This document shows positions 1 to 5,222 of a DNA stretch of 11,743 nt, piece after piece. Numbering within the stretch: position 1 is the first letter of the stretch; each line of letters starts with the position of its first letter. Below the pieces are notes generated by a model. That model worked only from the letters and a program-made list of their open reading frames with translations, was not told where the DNA came from and searched no databases. The translations under genes were made by a program, and so were the position numbers. The DNA is from SICV01 sp038045265 (GTDB taxonomy: Archaea > Nanobdellota > Nanobdellia > Pacearchaeales > GW2011-AR1): assembly GCA_038045265.1 (NCBI GenBank), contig JBBSYL010000028.1, forward strand, positions 1-11,743, in the 5' to 3' direction.

Positions 1-609
1 CCGAACGAAGTGAGGATTTGCCGAAGGCAAAAGCTTGCTGTGGGGAGGTTTCACTCATATTGAGATCCTTATCTTTTAGGTTTATCATTTTATAATCGCT
101 TTCTATTATTAGTTTTTTATTTTGTTTTACATCTGCTTCTGCTTTAATTAGGAAGATTATGAACGAATGGATGACCTGTTTGTTTTTTATTACATGCTCA
201 TGAATAATCGACTTTATTTTAGGCCTTTCTATTTTTATGTTAAATTTTTCTTCCATAATTCTCTTTGCTCCTTCTTCTATCGATTCCCCATAATTAACCG
301 GCCTCCTGGAAGACTTATTTTTTCTATGTAGGGTCTTTTCTTTCTTGAATATAGGAAAGCATGTTTATTATTGCCTATATGTATAAGAATGACTGGAAGA
401 GTTGCTTTCTTTTCTGAAATGTATGGAATAAGATGTTCAAAATTGTCTGCTAATTTGTAGTAATTTTCTTCTTTTATTAGCTTTTCAGATTTTATTAGTT
501 TGTTTAAGTGGTATGAAAGCTTGTTTGACCTTTGCTTTGTTTCTTTTTCTATCTGACTAAATGAAAGCTTTTTGTTTATTGTAAATAAAGAGAGTATTGT
601 TTTTTCCAT
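1..609 (-). pseudogene. Winged-helix + Nudix-like protein, frameshifted, 3' end outside window
   Basis: Residues 1-65 form a predicted winged helix-turn-helix with an ArsR-like recognition region (SNKLSYHLNKLIK). From about residue 70 a Nudix-like domain begins and reaches LPGGRLIMG. There the frame is lost at a run of four Cs on the plus strand (286-289), and a stop follows at 277-279. With one more G on the coding strand the frame continues as ESIEEGAKRIMEEKFNI and stays open to base 1, giving a full Nudix-length domain. The box is degenerate: the expected REUxEE reads RIMEE, and the final G is F. It may therefore bind a nucleotide ligand without cleaving it. The start is ATG 609 rather than TTG 618, because it lies 28.5 bp from the TTTAAA at 635-640. 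The gene is divergent from a Nudix hydrolase. The indel could be real or a sequencing error. The domain reading is firm; the regulator role is inferred. Confidence 0.75.
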
Positions 610-633
610 GTTAGTCAACTTTTTTGAGCAATG

Positions 634-647
634 TTTTAAATATAAAA
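634..647. promoter_or_regulatory. Shared TATA element between 609(-) and 664(+)
   Basis: The sequence TTTTAAATATAAAA is near-palindromic and is the only strong TATA candidate between the divergent starts. The TTTAAA centre at 637.5 is 26.5 bp from ATG 664 and 28.5 bp from ATG 609. This is the spacing expected for leaderless archaeal transcripts on both sides. Confidence 0.6.
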
Positions 648-663
648 ATTAATCGGTGTTAGA

Positions 664-1161
664 ATGAACATACCGTATAATAAGAATTTAGTGCATTATG
701 TTACAGTGACTGTGATTCCTGTTAAAGAGGGAAAATATTTGATTGCTAAGAGAGCAGTATGGGAGAAAGCATTTCCTGAGAAGTGGACTGTTCCTGGAGG
801 TAAGTTCGAAGTTTTAGATTATATTTTACTTCCTAAAGATACAAGTGAACAGTGGTACAATGTGCTTGAAAATATGGCTAAGAGAGAGATAAAGGAAGAA
901 GTTGGATTAGAAGTAGACAATTTGGGATACGTTACAAGTCTTGTTTATTTAAGAGATGATAGTGTGCCTTGTTTAGTTATAAGTTTGTATGGTGAATGCA
1001 AGTCTGATGAGGTTAAATTGAATAAAGCTTTAACAGAATATAAATGGGTGGACTTAGAAGAAGCTAAGAAGTATGATTTAATTGAAGGGATATATGAAGA
1101 ATTGGAAATTCTTGATAAGCATTTGAAAAAGGGCGAGAAAATGATTTGGGGAAAGGCTTAA
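664..1161 (+). CDS. Nudix hydrolase with interrupted Nudix box
   Basis: This 165-aa protein is a predicted Nudix hydrolase, which would cleave a nucleoside diphosphate linked to another group. The substrate cannot be read from sequence. The Nudix box is split. PGGKFE (residues 44-49) is followed by about 13 extra residues containing DYILLPKDT and WYNVLEN, then AKREIKEEVGL (72-82), which keeps the metal-binding REUxEE glutamates. I recall this lengthened box from other Nudix proteins of bacteria and archaea, so it is probably a subfamily trait rather than damage. ATG 664 lies 26.5 bp after a TTTAAA box. The next gene, a nucleotidyltransferase, begins 25 bp after the stop. The gene is divergent from the frameshifted winged-helix/Nudix protein, which may regulate it. 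Confidence 0.9.
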   Translation: MNIPYNKNLVHYVTVTVIPVKEGKYLIAKRAVWEKAFPEKWTVPGGKFEVLDYILLPKDTSEQWYNVLENMAKREIKEEVGLEVDNLGYVTSLVYLRDDSVPCLVISLYGECKSDEVKLNKALTEYKWVDLEEAKKYDLIEGIYEELEILDKHLKKGEKMIWGKA

Positions 1162-1185
1162 TAATATATATTGATAATTCTAGTT

Positions 1186-1632
1186 ATGGAGATAAAAGAG
1201 TTTTGGAAAAGTTGGAAAAATAAATCAAAGATTGAAAAAATAGCAATAGAATCTATTTATCGAGCGGTTGATTTTCTTTTTGAGAGTATTCCTAAGGAGA
1301 AGATAATTTCTGTTTACATTAAGGGTAGTTTTGTTACAAGGGAAATGACTAGAAAGAGTGATGTAGATATTTTACCTATTTTAGATAATAGAAAGACTAT
1401 GCAAAAATTGAAAACTATTAGGAATAAAAACAAAGATATGTTGAAACCTTCTGAATTATTGCCTATGTCTTATACGGAGTTTAAACAAAAGAATAGGTCT
1501 TGGGGCAGAGCAGACACCTTTCTAAGAGATTTAGAACATCATGCATGGATTTATGGTAAGAAATTATCAAATTTAGATTATCCGATGAGGAAGTGGGTTG
1601 AAATGTTTGAAGAGGATTTTATTATTTTATAA
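1186..1632 (+). CDS. Minimal nucleotidyltransferase-domain protein
   Basis: This 148-aa protein belongs to the Pol-beta/MNT nucleotidyltransferase superfamily. Its signature GS...DxD is seen at G47-S48 and D59-x-D61 (KGSFVTREMTRKSDVDIL), the elements that bind the NTP and two metals. A clear third acidic residue on the following strand is not evident: the region reads KPSELLPMSYTEF. The C-terminal FLRDLEHHAWIYGKKL is typical of these small domains. The ATG at 1186 is preferred over an in-frame TTG at 1171. The TTG would leave no promoter spacing, while an AT-rich TATA candidate (1160-1170) lies about 20-25 bp before the ATG. No HEPN partner gene is present, so an MNT/HEPN toxin-antitoxin pair is not supported. 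It may be cotranscribed with the Nudix gene. Confidence 0.8.
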   Translation: MEIKEFWKSWKNKSKIEKIAIESIYRAVDFLFESIPKEKIISVYIKGSFVTREMTRKSDVDILPILDNRKTMQKLKTIRNKNKDMLKPSELLPMSYTEFKQKNRSWGRADTFLRDLEHHAWIYGKKLSNLDYPMRKWVEMFEEDFIIL

Positions 1633-1710
1633 TCGCTTGAGATTATTTGTTTTTTATGCTTATTTATATTTGTCAATTTTATATCTGATTTTGATTTTGC
1701 TGTTACTAAG

Positions 1711-1848
1711 ATGAGTATAAAAGAAATTAGTAGATTTTTATTTATCGAATGTCCATTTAATTTAAGGAATTATTTTATCGTTGATAGCATTTTTAGAAGA
1801 GCATATGGGCAGAGTATTGAAAGTGTTCAAAGTCCTTTCGATAGGTAA
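1711..1848 (+). CDS. Doubtful 45-aa ORF in the gap before the endonuclease gene
   Basis: The stretch 1633-1924 holds no recognised gene. The only reasonable reading frame is this 45-codon ORF, starting MSIKEISRFLF and ending SPFDR. A TATA-like TTTTATATC (1677-1685) lies about 29 bp before its ATG, close to the spacing of the real genes here. The translation has a believable composition, with a cysteine-proline pair and basic residues, but no domain that I recognise. It could be a short real protein, a relic of a longer gene, or chance in AT-rich DNA. Confidence 0.25.
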   Translation: MSIKEISRFLFIECPFNLRNYFIVDSIFRRAYGQSIESVQSPFDR

Positions 1849-1896
1849 TATGGCTTTGAGGAGAATTAACTAACTACTTTAAAATTAAAATAAAAG

Positions 1897-1904
1897 TATA
1901 AAAA
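1897..1904 (+). promoter_or_regulatory. TATA box of the LAGLIDADG endonuclease gene
   Basis: TATAAAAA is centred about 24.5 bp before ATG 1925, in an AT-rich stretch. This suggests that the endonuclease has its own promoter and a leaderless mRNA. Confidence 0.5.
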
Positions 1905-1924
1905 TAGTTATCATATATTTATCT

Positions 1925-2725
1925 ATGGAATTTAAAATAGATAAGGATTTTGCACTGTTTTATGGAATTATGCTGGGTGATGGGTGTTTATGTTTAGCTA
2001 ATAGAAAAAATAGAAGAACTAAAATGAAAGTAATCACTATAACTGGCTCTTCAATTGATGATTTGCCCTTTTTCCAGAAGGTAGTTAGTCCAATTTTACT
2101 AAGATTTAGAGGTAAGGAAACAAATATCAAATTTAGGAAAGATTGTAATGCGATTGAATATAATTTTTCTGATGAGAAGTTATTTGACTTTATTTCTAGG
2201 GTAGGATTTCCCATAGGTAAAAAAATAGATAGATTATTTATTCCAAAAATATTCTACGATTTAAATTTAGTTAGGTATGTTGTTGCAGGATTTTTTGCTA
2301 CAGATGGAAGTATTGTCTTGACTAAAAATCCAAATAAATACTATCCAAGATTAGAAATTCATGTTATTTCAAAGATTTTACTTAAGGAAGTTCATGATTA
2401 TCTATTATCTTTAGGTGTGAAAGGAGCATTTTATCGGTGCAAGAGAAAAACAATTAGTTTAGGGGCATATAGAGAAGTACATCAAAAATATCGTATTCAA
2501 ATTAATGGTTTTAAGAATTTGAATCTTTTCAGTGAGAAAATAGGGTTTGTTAATCCTAAATATCAAGAAAAGTTTGAAAAGTTTTTATTGTATGATAAAT
2601 ATTATAATTCTCTTTCTTTTAATTTTGAAGGCATATCACTTAAAGTTGCTAAAGTAGAAGCTAATGATAACTTTGAAAAAGAAATGGCACTGGGGAGAAT
2701 CGAACTCCCGACATCCTGCTCATGA
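1925..2725 (+). CDS. Stand-alone LAGLIDADG homing endonuclease, 3' end antisense to a tRNA
   Basis: The 266-aa ORF carries both LAGLIDADG helices expected of a monomeric homing endonuclease: FALFYGIMLGDG (residues 9-20, catalytic D19) and LVRYVVAGFFATDG (115-128, catalytic D127). Such enzymes cut a long target site and spread themselves or a host intron or intein. There are no intein splice motifs and no flanking intron in a recognisable gene, so it appears free-standing. The last 13 residues (MALGRIELPTSCS) are encoded by the antisense strand of the tRNA at 2685-2756, and the TGA stop overlaps the complement of the anticodon. That tail is the usual artefact of translating a tRNA. The native C-terminus was probably lost, or never ended before the tRNA. 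The endonuclease call is firm; activity is unknown. Confidence 0.88.
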   Translation: MEFKIDKDFALFYGIMLGDGCLCLANRKNRRTKMKVITITGSSIDDLPFFQKVVSPILLRFRGKETNIKFRKDCNAIEYNFSDEKLFDFISRVGFPIGKKIDRLFIPKIFYDLNLVRYVVAGFFATDGSIVLTKNPNKYYPRLEIHVISKILLKEVHDYLLSLGVKGAFYRCKRKTISLGAYREVHQKYRIQINGFKNLNLFSEKIGFVNPKYQEKFEKFLLYDKYYNSLSFNFEGISLKVAKVEANDNFEKEMALGRIELPTSCS

Positions 2726-2756
2726 GACAGGCATTCCTCCACTGAATTACAGTGCC
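2685..2756 (-). tRNA. tRNA with CAU anticodon (Met elongator or Ile2)
   Basis: The minus strand folds into a full 72-nt cloverleaf. It has acceptor GGCACTG/CAGTGCC, D stem ATTC/GAAT, anticodon stem CCTGT/GCAGG, loop CTCATGA (anticodon CAT at plus 2722-2724), a 5-nt variable loop ATGTC, and T arm GGGAG-TTCGATT-CTCCC. The discriminator is A at 2685. CCA is not encoded and no intron is seen. The G1-C72 pair argues against the archaeal initiator, which usually has A1-U72, so it is elongator Met or the Ile2 tRNA. Position 37, next to the anticodon, is G, where CAU tRNAs normally have A (modified to t6A). Position 10 is A instead of the usual G. Its 3' half is overlapped by the endonuclease ORF on the other strand. 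Confidence 0.9.
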
Positions 2757-2776
2757 GTACTTTGAAAAATAAGAGG

Positions 2777-2785
2777 ATTTATAAG
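2777..2785. promoter_or_regulatory. Shared TATA element: tRNA (-) and membrane protein (+)
   Basis: ATTTATAAG, which reads CTTATAAAT on the minus strand, is centred near 2781. That is about 25 bp from the tRNA 5' end at 2756 and 29 bp from ATG 2810. It could serve both transcripts. Confidence 0.5.
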
Positions 2786-2809
2786 TTTGTTGGATTTGAT
2801 ATTGATAAG

Positions 2810-3029
2810 ATGGTGTTGGGGAATATTACTGAATTTCCGGTTGGACTTGTGGGAGAAATAGGACAGATAGCATTGTGGTTGCAGGCCATAGGGATTGTGG
2901 CAGCTATTTTAATTCTTGCAGAGATATTGTCTTTTTACTTTAATGCAAGAAGATATGCTCAGTTGATTAAGATAAAAGAGGATATGAAAAGAATAGAGAG
3001 AAAGATAGATAAGATTTTGGGAAAGAAGA
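2810..3029 (+). CDS. Small single-span membrane protein, cut by scaffold gap
   Basis: About 73 residues are visible before the Ns. The N-terminus contains a hydrophobic segment (about residues 17-46, IALWLQAIGIVAAILILAEI) predicted to cross the membrane once. A basic helical tail rich in K, R, E and D follows (IKEDMKRIERKIDKILGKK) and could form a coiled coil. ATG 2810 is preferred over an in-frame TTG at 2762, because the TATA element at 2777-2785 would fall inside the longer form. If the bases before the gap are joined directly to the repeat unit after it, the frame reads AGA TGA and the protein ends KKR. The gap may therefore hide only repeat copies, and the protein may be complete at about 74 residues. 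The family is not recognised. Confidence 0.6.
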
Positions 3030-3251
3030 NNNNNNNNNNNNNNNNNNNNNNNNNNNNNNNNNNNNNNNNNNNNNNNNNNNNNNNNNNNNNNNNNNNNNNN
3101 NNNNNNNNNNNNNNNNNNNNNNNNNNNNNGATGACAAATATTTTTGAAGTTACTGTCAAGACAGGAAAAATAAAGTTAGCTAAATGGGAAAGAAGAGATG
3201 ACAAATATTTTTGAAGTTACTGTCAAGACAGGAAAAATAAAGTTAGCTAAA
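3018..3251 (+). repeat. 67-bp tandem repeat containing the assembly gap
   Basis: A 67-bp unit consists of TGGGAAAGAAGA (12 bp) plus a 55-bp part beginning GATGACAAAT. The 12-bp part occurs at 3018-3029, just before the Ns, and at 3185-3196. The 55-bp part occurs at 3130-3184 and 3197-3251, and the copies are identical. Both gap edges fall in the same phase of the unit, so the gap marks an unknown number of copies or a false duplication made by the assembler. The unit length is not a multiple of three. Confidence 0.85.
3030..3129. other. Scaffold gap of 100 Ns
   Basis: Exactly 100 unknown bases, the usual placeholder length for a gap of unknown size. It lies inside the 67-bp repeat, and no protein should be translated across it. 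Confidence 0.98.
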
Positions 3252-3260
3252 GAAAGATAA
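3198..3260 (+). CDS. 20-codon micro-ORF overlapping the repeat
   Basis: This ORF starts in the second repeat copy (MTNIFEVTVKTGK...) and stops after AKER. In the first copy the same start, at 3131, gives a 27-residue product ending at 3214. In the unit, the ATG overlaps the TGA that would end the upstream membrane protein (ATGA), a typical translational-coupling arrangement. It may be the remaining N-terminus of a longer gene damaged by the duplication. The evidence for translation is weak. Confidence 0.25.
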   Translation: MTNIFEVTVKTGKIKLAKER

Positions 3261-3268
3261 TTAATATG

Positions 3269-3332
3269 TCAAGAATTGTTTTTTCTTTTTCACGAACTAA
3301 AGTAAGGAGTTTACGAAAAAAACAATTCTTGA
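3269..3332. repeat. Inverted repeat 1 (16-bp stem with T tracts on both strands)
   Basis: TCAAGAATTGTTTTTT (3269-3284) is the exact reverse complement of 3317-3332, with a 32-bp spacer. Each strand reads through a T tract. It lies between the end of the plus-strand repeat ORF and the stop of eS17 on the minus strand, so it could end transcription in both directions. It could also be half of a small mobile palindromic element. Confidence 0.75.
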
Positions 3333-3338
3333 GCATGA

Positions 3339-3391
3339 TCAAGAACCATACTTATTTTAACACGCCATACACTTTAGTGTATGGTTCTTGA
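3339..3391. repeat. Inverted repeat 2 with a competing inner hairpin
   Basis: TCAAGAACCATAC (3339-3351) pairs exactly with 3379-3391. Inside it, CCATACAC (3365-3372) and GTGTATGG (3377-3384) form a separate hairpin with a TTTA loop. The two structures share bases 3379-3384, so they exclude each other. The outer bases TGTCAAGAA (3267-3275) and TTCTTGACA (3385-3393) also match, enclosing both repeats. Confidence 0.75.
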
Positions 3392-3394
3392 CAA

Positions 3395-3655
3395 TTATGT
3401 ATATGTTGTCCTTTGACGTCTTGGGGTGAATTCTTCTTCTGCTTCAACGACTTTTTCCTTTATATGTCTTGGGTTTTTCTGCATTCTTTTTAATCTTGCG
3501 ATGTAACCCGCTATTTTGTTTCTAACTGGTATGCTTGGCATTGAGTTTGCTAGAATCTTTTTATTATGCTCAAATGATTCATTGAACGATTCAGAGGTTT
3601 CTCTAAGCATCTGTTTTGCCGCTCTTTTAACCATTAATGATTTTATTCTTCCCAC
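3395..3655 (-). CDS. rps17e: 30S ribosomal protein eS17 (S17e)
   Basis: This 86-aa basic protein belongs to the archaeal/eukaryotic eS17 family of the small ribosomal subunit, which is absent from bacteria. It shows the family start MGRIKSLMVKRAAKQML, the central FEHNKKIL, and the hallmark RNKIAGYIARLKR (about residues 45-57). Length fits: archaeal eS17 proteins are short, and the tail here is charged and ends RRQRTTYT. ATG 3655 is 27.5 bp from the centre of a TTTAAA box at 3680-3685, which is shared with the divergent transporter gene. Downstream lie the inverted repeats at 3269-3391, possible transcription stops. It is a strong marker that this is archaeal DNA. Confidence 0.93.
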   Translation of the reverse strand: MGRIKSLMVKRAAKQMLRETSESFNESFEHNKKILANSMPSIPVRNKIAGYIARLKRMQKNPRHIKEKVVEAEEEFTPRRQRTTYT

Positions 3656-3677
3656 AGAATAGTTGTTGGAAGGGGGG

Positions 3678-3686
3678 TTTTTAAAG
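3678..3686. promoter_or_regulatory. Shared TATA element between eS17 (-) and transporter (+)
   Basis: TTTTTAAAG with TTTAAA centred at 3682.5, which is 24.5 bp from ATG 3707 and 27.5 bp from ATG 3655. Six Gs precede it on the plus strand. The same ATG spacing and nearly the same box recur at 4582-4590. Confidence 0.6.
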
Positions 3687-3706
3687 CTTATTGGTTTAGA
3701 AAATGA

Positions 3707-4576
3707 ATGGGGTGGAGTATTGGAATTATCCTTGCATTTGTTGCAACTATCTGTTGGGGTTTTGGAGATTTTTTTATACAGAAATGTACAAGGAAAATAG
3801 GAGATATTGAGTCTTTGGCTTTAATAGGGCTAATAGGGGCTATTGGACTTTTGCCTTTTGTTTGGAGAGATTTTTCTTCTTTATATTCTCCTTATGGATT
3901 TGCTGTTTTAATTTTGCTTGGAGTAATTACTTTTGTTGTTGCTTTGCTTAATTTTGAGGCGCTAAAAAAAGGGAAACTATCTGTAATAGAAGTTGTTTTT
4001 GAATTGGAACTGCCAGTTGTTATAATTCTTGGTTTTATCTTTTTTGGAGAAAAACTGCCATTAGTTCAATTTTTTGTTATTGGGTTTATCTTTTTGGGGA
4101 TTATTTTGATGACTTTGAAGGAGGGATTCACCAAAAATATGTTTAGCCATCTCGAGAGAGGAGTATTTTTGGGGATTATAGGAGCCGTAGGAATGGGTTT
4201 TATTGATTTTCTTACTGCAACATCTGCAAGGCAAGTTAATCCTTTAATGGCTATATGGGTTCCGTGGATTATTTTTACTTTAATGTGTTTTTTTGTTCTA
4301 TTTAGAAGGGGAGGATTTGGAAAGTTTGTCAAGGATAGTTGGAATTTTAAATGGATTATTCTGTTCATGGGAGTATTTGACACTCTTGCCTGGCTGGCTT
4401 ATGCGTTTTCTACCGCGGGGAATGAAATAGGGATTATAACCGCAATAACTGAAAGTTATCCTGCGATAGGGCTGTTTTTAGGTGTGTGGATAAATAAGGA
4501 GAAAGTGAATTGGCATCAATATGTTGGAGCATTTATTGCTATTGTTGCTAGTATAACTTTAGGGTTTATGGCTTAA
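3707..4576 (+). CDS. EamA/DMT-family membrane transporter
   Basis: This 289-aa hydrophobic protein has the size and pattern of the drug/metabolite transporter superfamily: ten predicted membrane helices in two EamA repeats (about residues 5-137 and 150-288). Family features are visible. They include the first helix with ATICWGFGDFFIQK, the end of repeat 1 with a glutamate-containing helix (VIEVVFELELPVVIILGFIFFGEKL), and the matching AITESYPAIGLFLGVWINKEKVNWHQYVGAFIAI near the C-terminus. Members export or import metabolites such as amino acids or sugars; the substrate here cannot be told. The start at 3707 fits promoter spacing. An overlapping ATG at 3703 is in another frame. It is followed after 28 bp by the membrane protease gene, which has its own TATA box. 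Confidence 0.88.
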   Translation: MGWSIGIILAFVATICWGFGDFFIQKCTRKIGDIESLALIGLIGAIGLLPFVWRDFSSLYSPYGFAVLILLGVITFVVALLNFEALKKGKLSVIEVVFELELPVVIILGFIFFGEKLPLVQFFVIGFIFLGIILMTLKEGFTKNMFSHLERGVFLGIIGAVGMGFIDFLTATSARQVNPLMAIWVPWIIFTLMCFFVLFRRGGFGKFVKDSWNFKWIILFMGVFDTLAWLAYAFSTAGNEIGIITAITESYPAIGLFLGVWINKEKVNWHQYVGAFIAIVASITLGFMA

Positions 4577-4581
4577 AAGGA

Positions 4582-4590
4582 TTTTTAAAG
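4582..4590 (+). promoter_or_regulatory. TATA element of the HExxH membrane protease gene
   Basis: TTTTTAAAG has its TTTAAA centre at 4586.5, which is 24.5 bp from ATG 4611 and only 18.5 bp from ATG 4605. This makes 4611 the better start. Confidence 0.55.
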
Positions 4591-4610
4591 ATTAATCCTA
4601 TTAAATGTAT

Positions 4611-5222
4611 ATGAAATTGTCTAAGCTTAATATTTGTCTTTTACTTTTATTCTTTTTAGTCTTTTCAGTTTATGCTACAACAGGCATTCATGAAATCGGA
4701 CACGGAATGTCCGCTGTTTACTATGGATGCAGTTTTTCAATGAGTTATGTAGGATTTCCTCTTCCTATCGGAATAACTTTTTGTGAGGGAAATGATGCCT
4801 TTTTTGATTCCCTGCCTATAAAACAAATTAACTGGATATATATCTTTGGTCCATTACTTGTGTCTTTATTTGGTATAATACTACTTTTTTTCTTCCATAT
4901 TGATAGAATAAGAAATGATTTAGTGCTTTCTCCACTTGTTTATTTTTTGGCATTTTTCTCTTTAGCTAATGGCTTTCTCCAGTCTATTAAAAGTAGTGAT
5001 TTGTTTGGTTTAGTACATAATGGTTTTAATCCAATGTATTCTTACATATTCGCAATAATATTGTTTTTGATTATTATTTATTCTATATTTATTTTTAAGT
5101 ATGTAAAAGAGGCGATGTTTTCTGGATTTAGTAAAAAAGAAAAGAAAATGGTAAATATTTTATGGGTGGCCTTTATTATCTTTTACTTTGCAGTTTATTT
5201 CTTATTATTTGAAATAATTTAG
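4611..5222 (+). CDS. Membrane-embedded zinc metalloprotease, M50 / site-2-protease-like
   Basis: This 203-aa polytopic protein has about five hydrophobic segments. The first carries the zinc-protease motif HEIGH (H27-E28-x-x-H31, in TTGIHEIGHGMSAVYYG). A later segment has NGFLQSIKSSDLFG (D130), at the place where M50 proteases supply the third zinc ligand, usually in an NxxPxxxxDG-like motif. Together these suggest an intramembrane protease that cuts membrane-bound substrates, such as regulators. No PDZ domain is present. ATG 4611 is chosen over 4605 because it lies 24.5 bp after TTTAAA, the same distance as in the gene before. The stop codon overlaps that of the convergent gene by four bases (TTAG at 5219-5222). 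The fold is likely; the substrate is unknown. Confidence 0.75.
   Translation: MKLSKLNICLLLLFFLVFSVYATTGIHEIGHGMSAVYYGCSFSMSYVGFPLPIGITFCEGNDAFFDSLPIKQINWIYIFGPLLVSLFGIILLFFFHIDRIRNDLVLSPLVYFLAFFSLANGFLQSIKSSDLFGLVHNGFNPMYSYIFAIILFLIIIYSIFIFKYVKEAMFSGFSKKEKKMVNILWVAFIIFYFAVYFLLFEII

Noticed and set aside
1171..1185. TTG start giving five extra residues to the nucleotidyltransferase
   Set aside because: ATG 1186 is a better start and the upstream bases are part of the AT-rich promoter candidate.
1186..1848. HEPN-MNT toxin-antitoxin pair
   Set aside because: The 45-aa ORF after the nucleotidyltransferase has no HEPN RxxxxH motif and is too short.
2685..2725. MALGRIELPTSCS as a real conserved C-terminus of the endonuclease
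   Set aside because: This peptide is the classic translation of an antisense tRNA; the cloverleaf at 2685-2756 explains it.
2762..3214. One 150-aa protein reading across the Ns
   Set aside because: The frame is joined through 100 unknown bases and starts at a TTG upstream of the likely TATA. Repeat logic predicts a stop at the gap edge.
3130..3251. CRISPR array
   Set aside because: There are only two 55-bp copies with a 12-bp spacer that is itself part of the unit; it is a tandem duplication and no cas genes are present.
4066..4383. Minus-strand ORF within the EamA transporter
   Set aside because: It is complementary to membrane-helix codons and low in information; the plus frame is clearly the gene.
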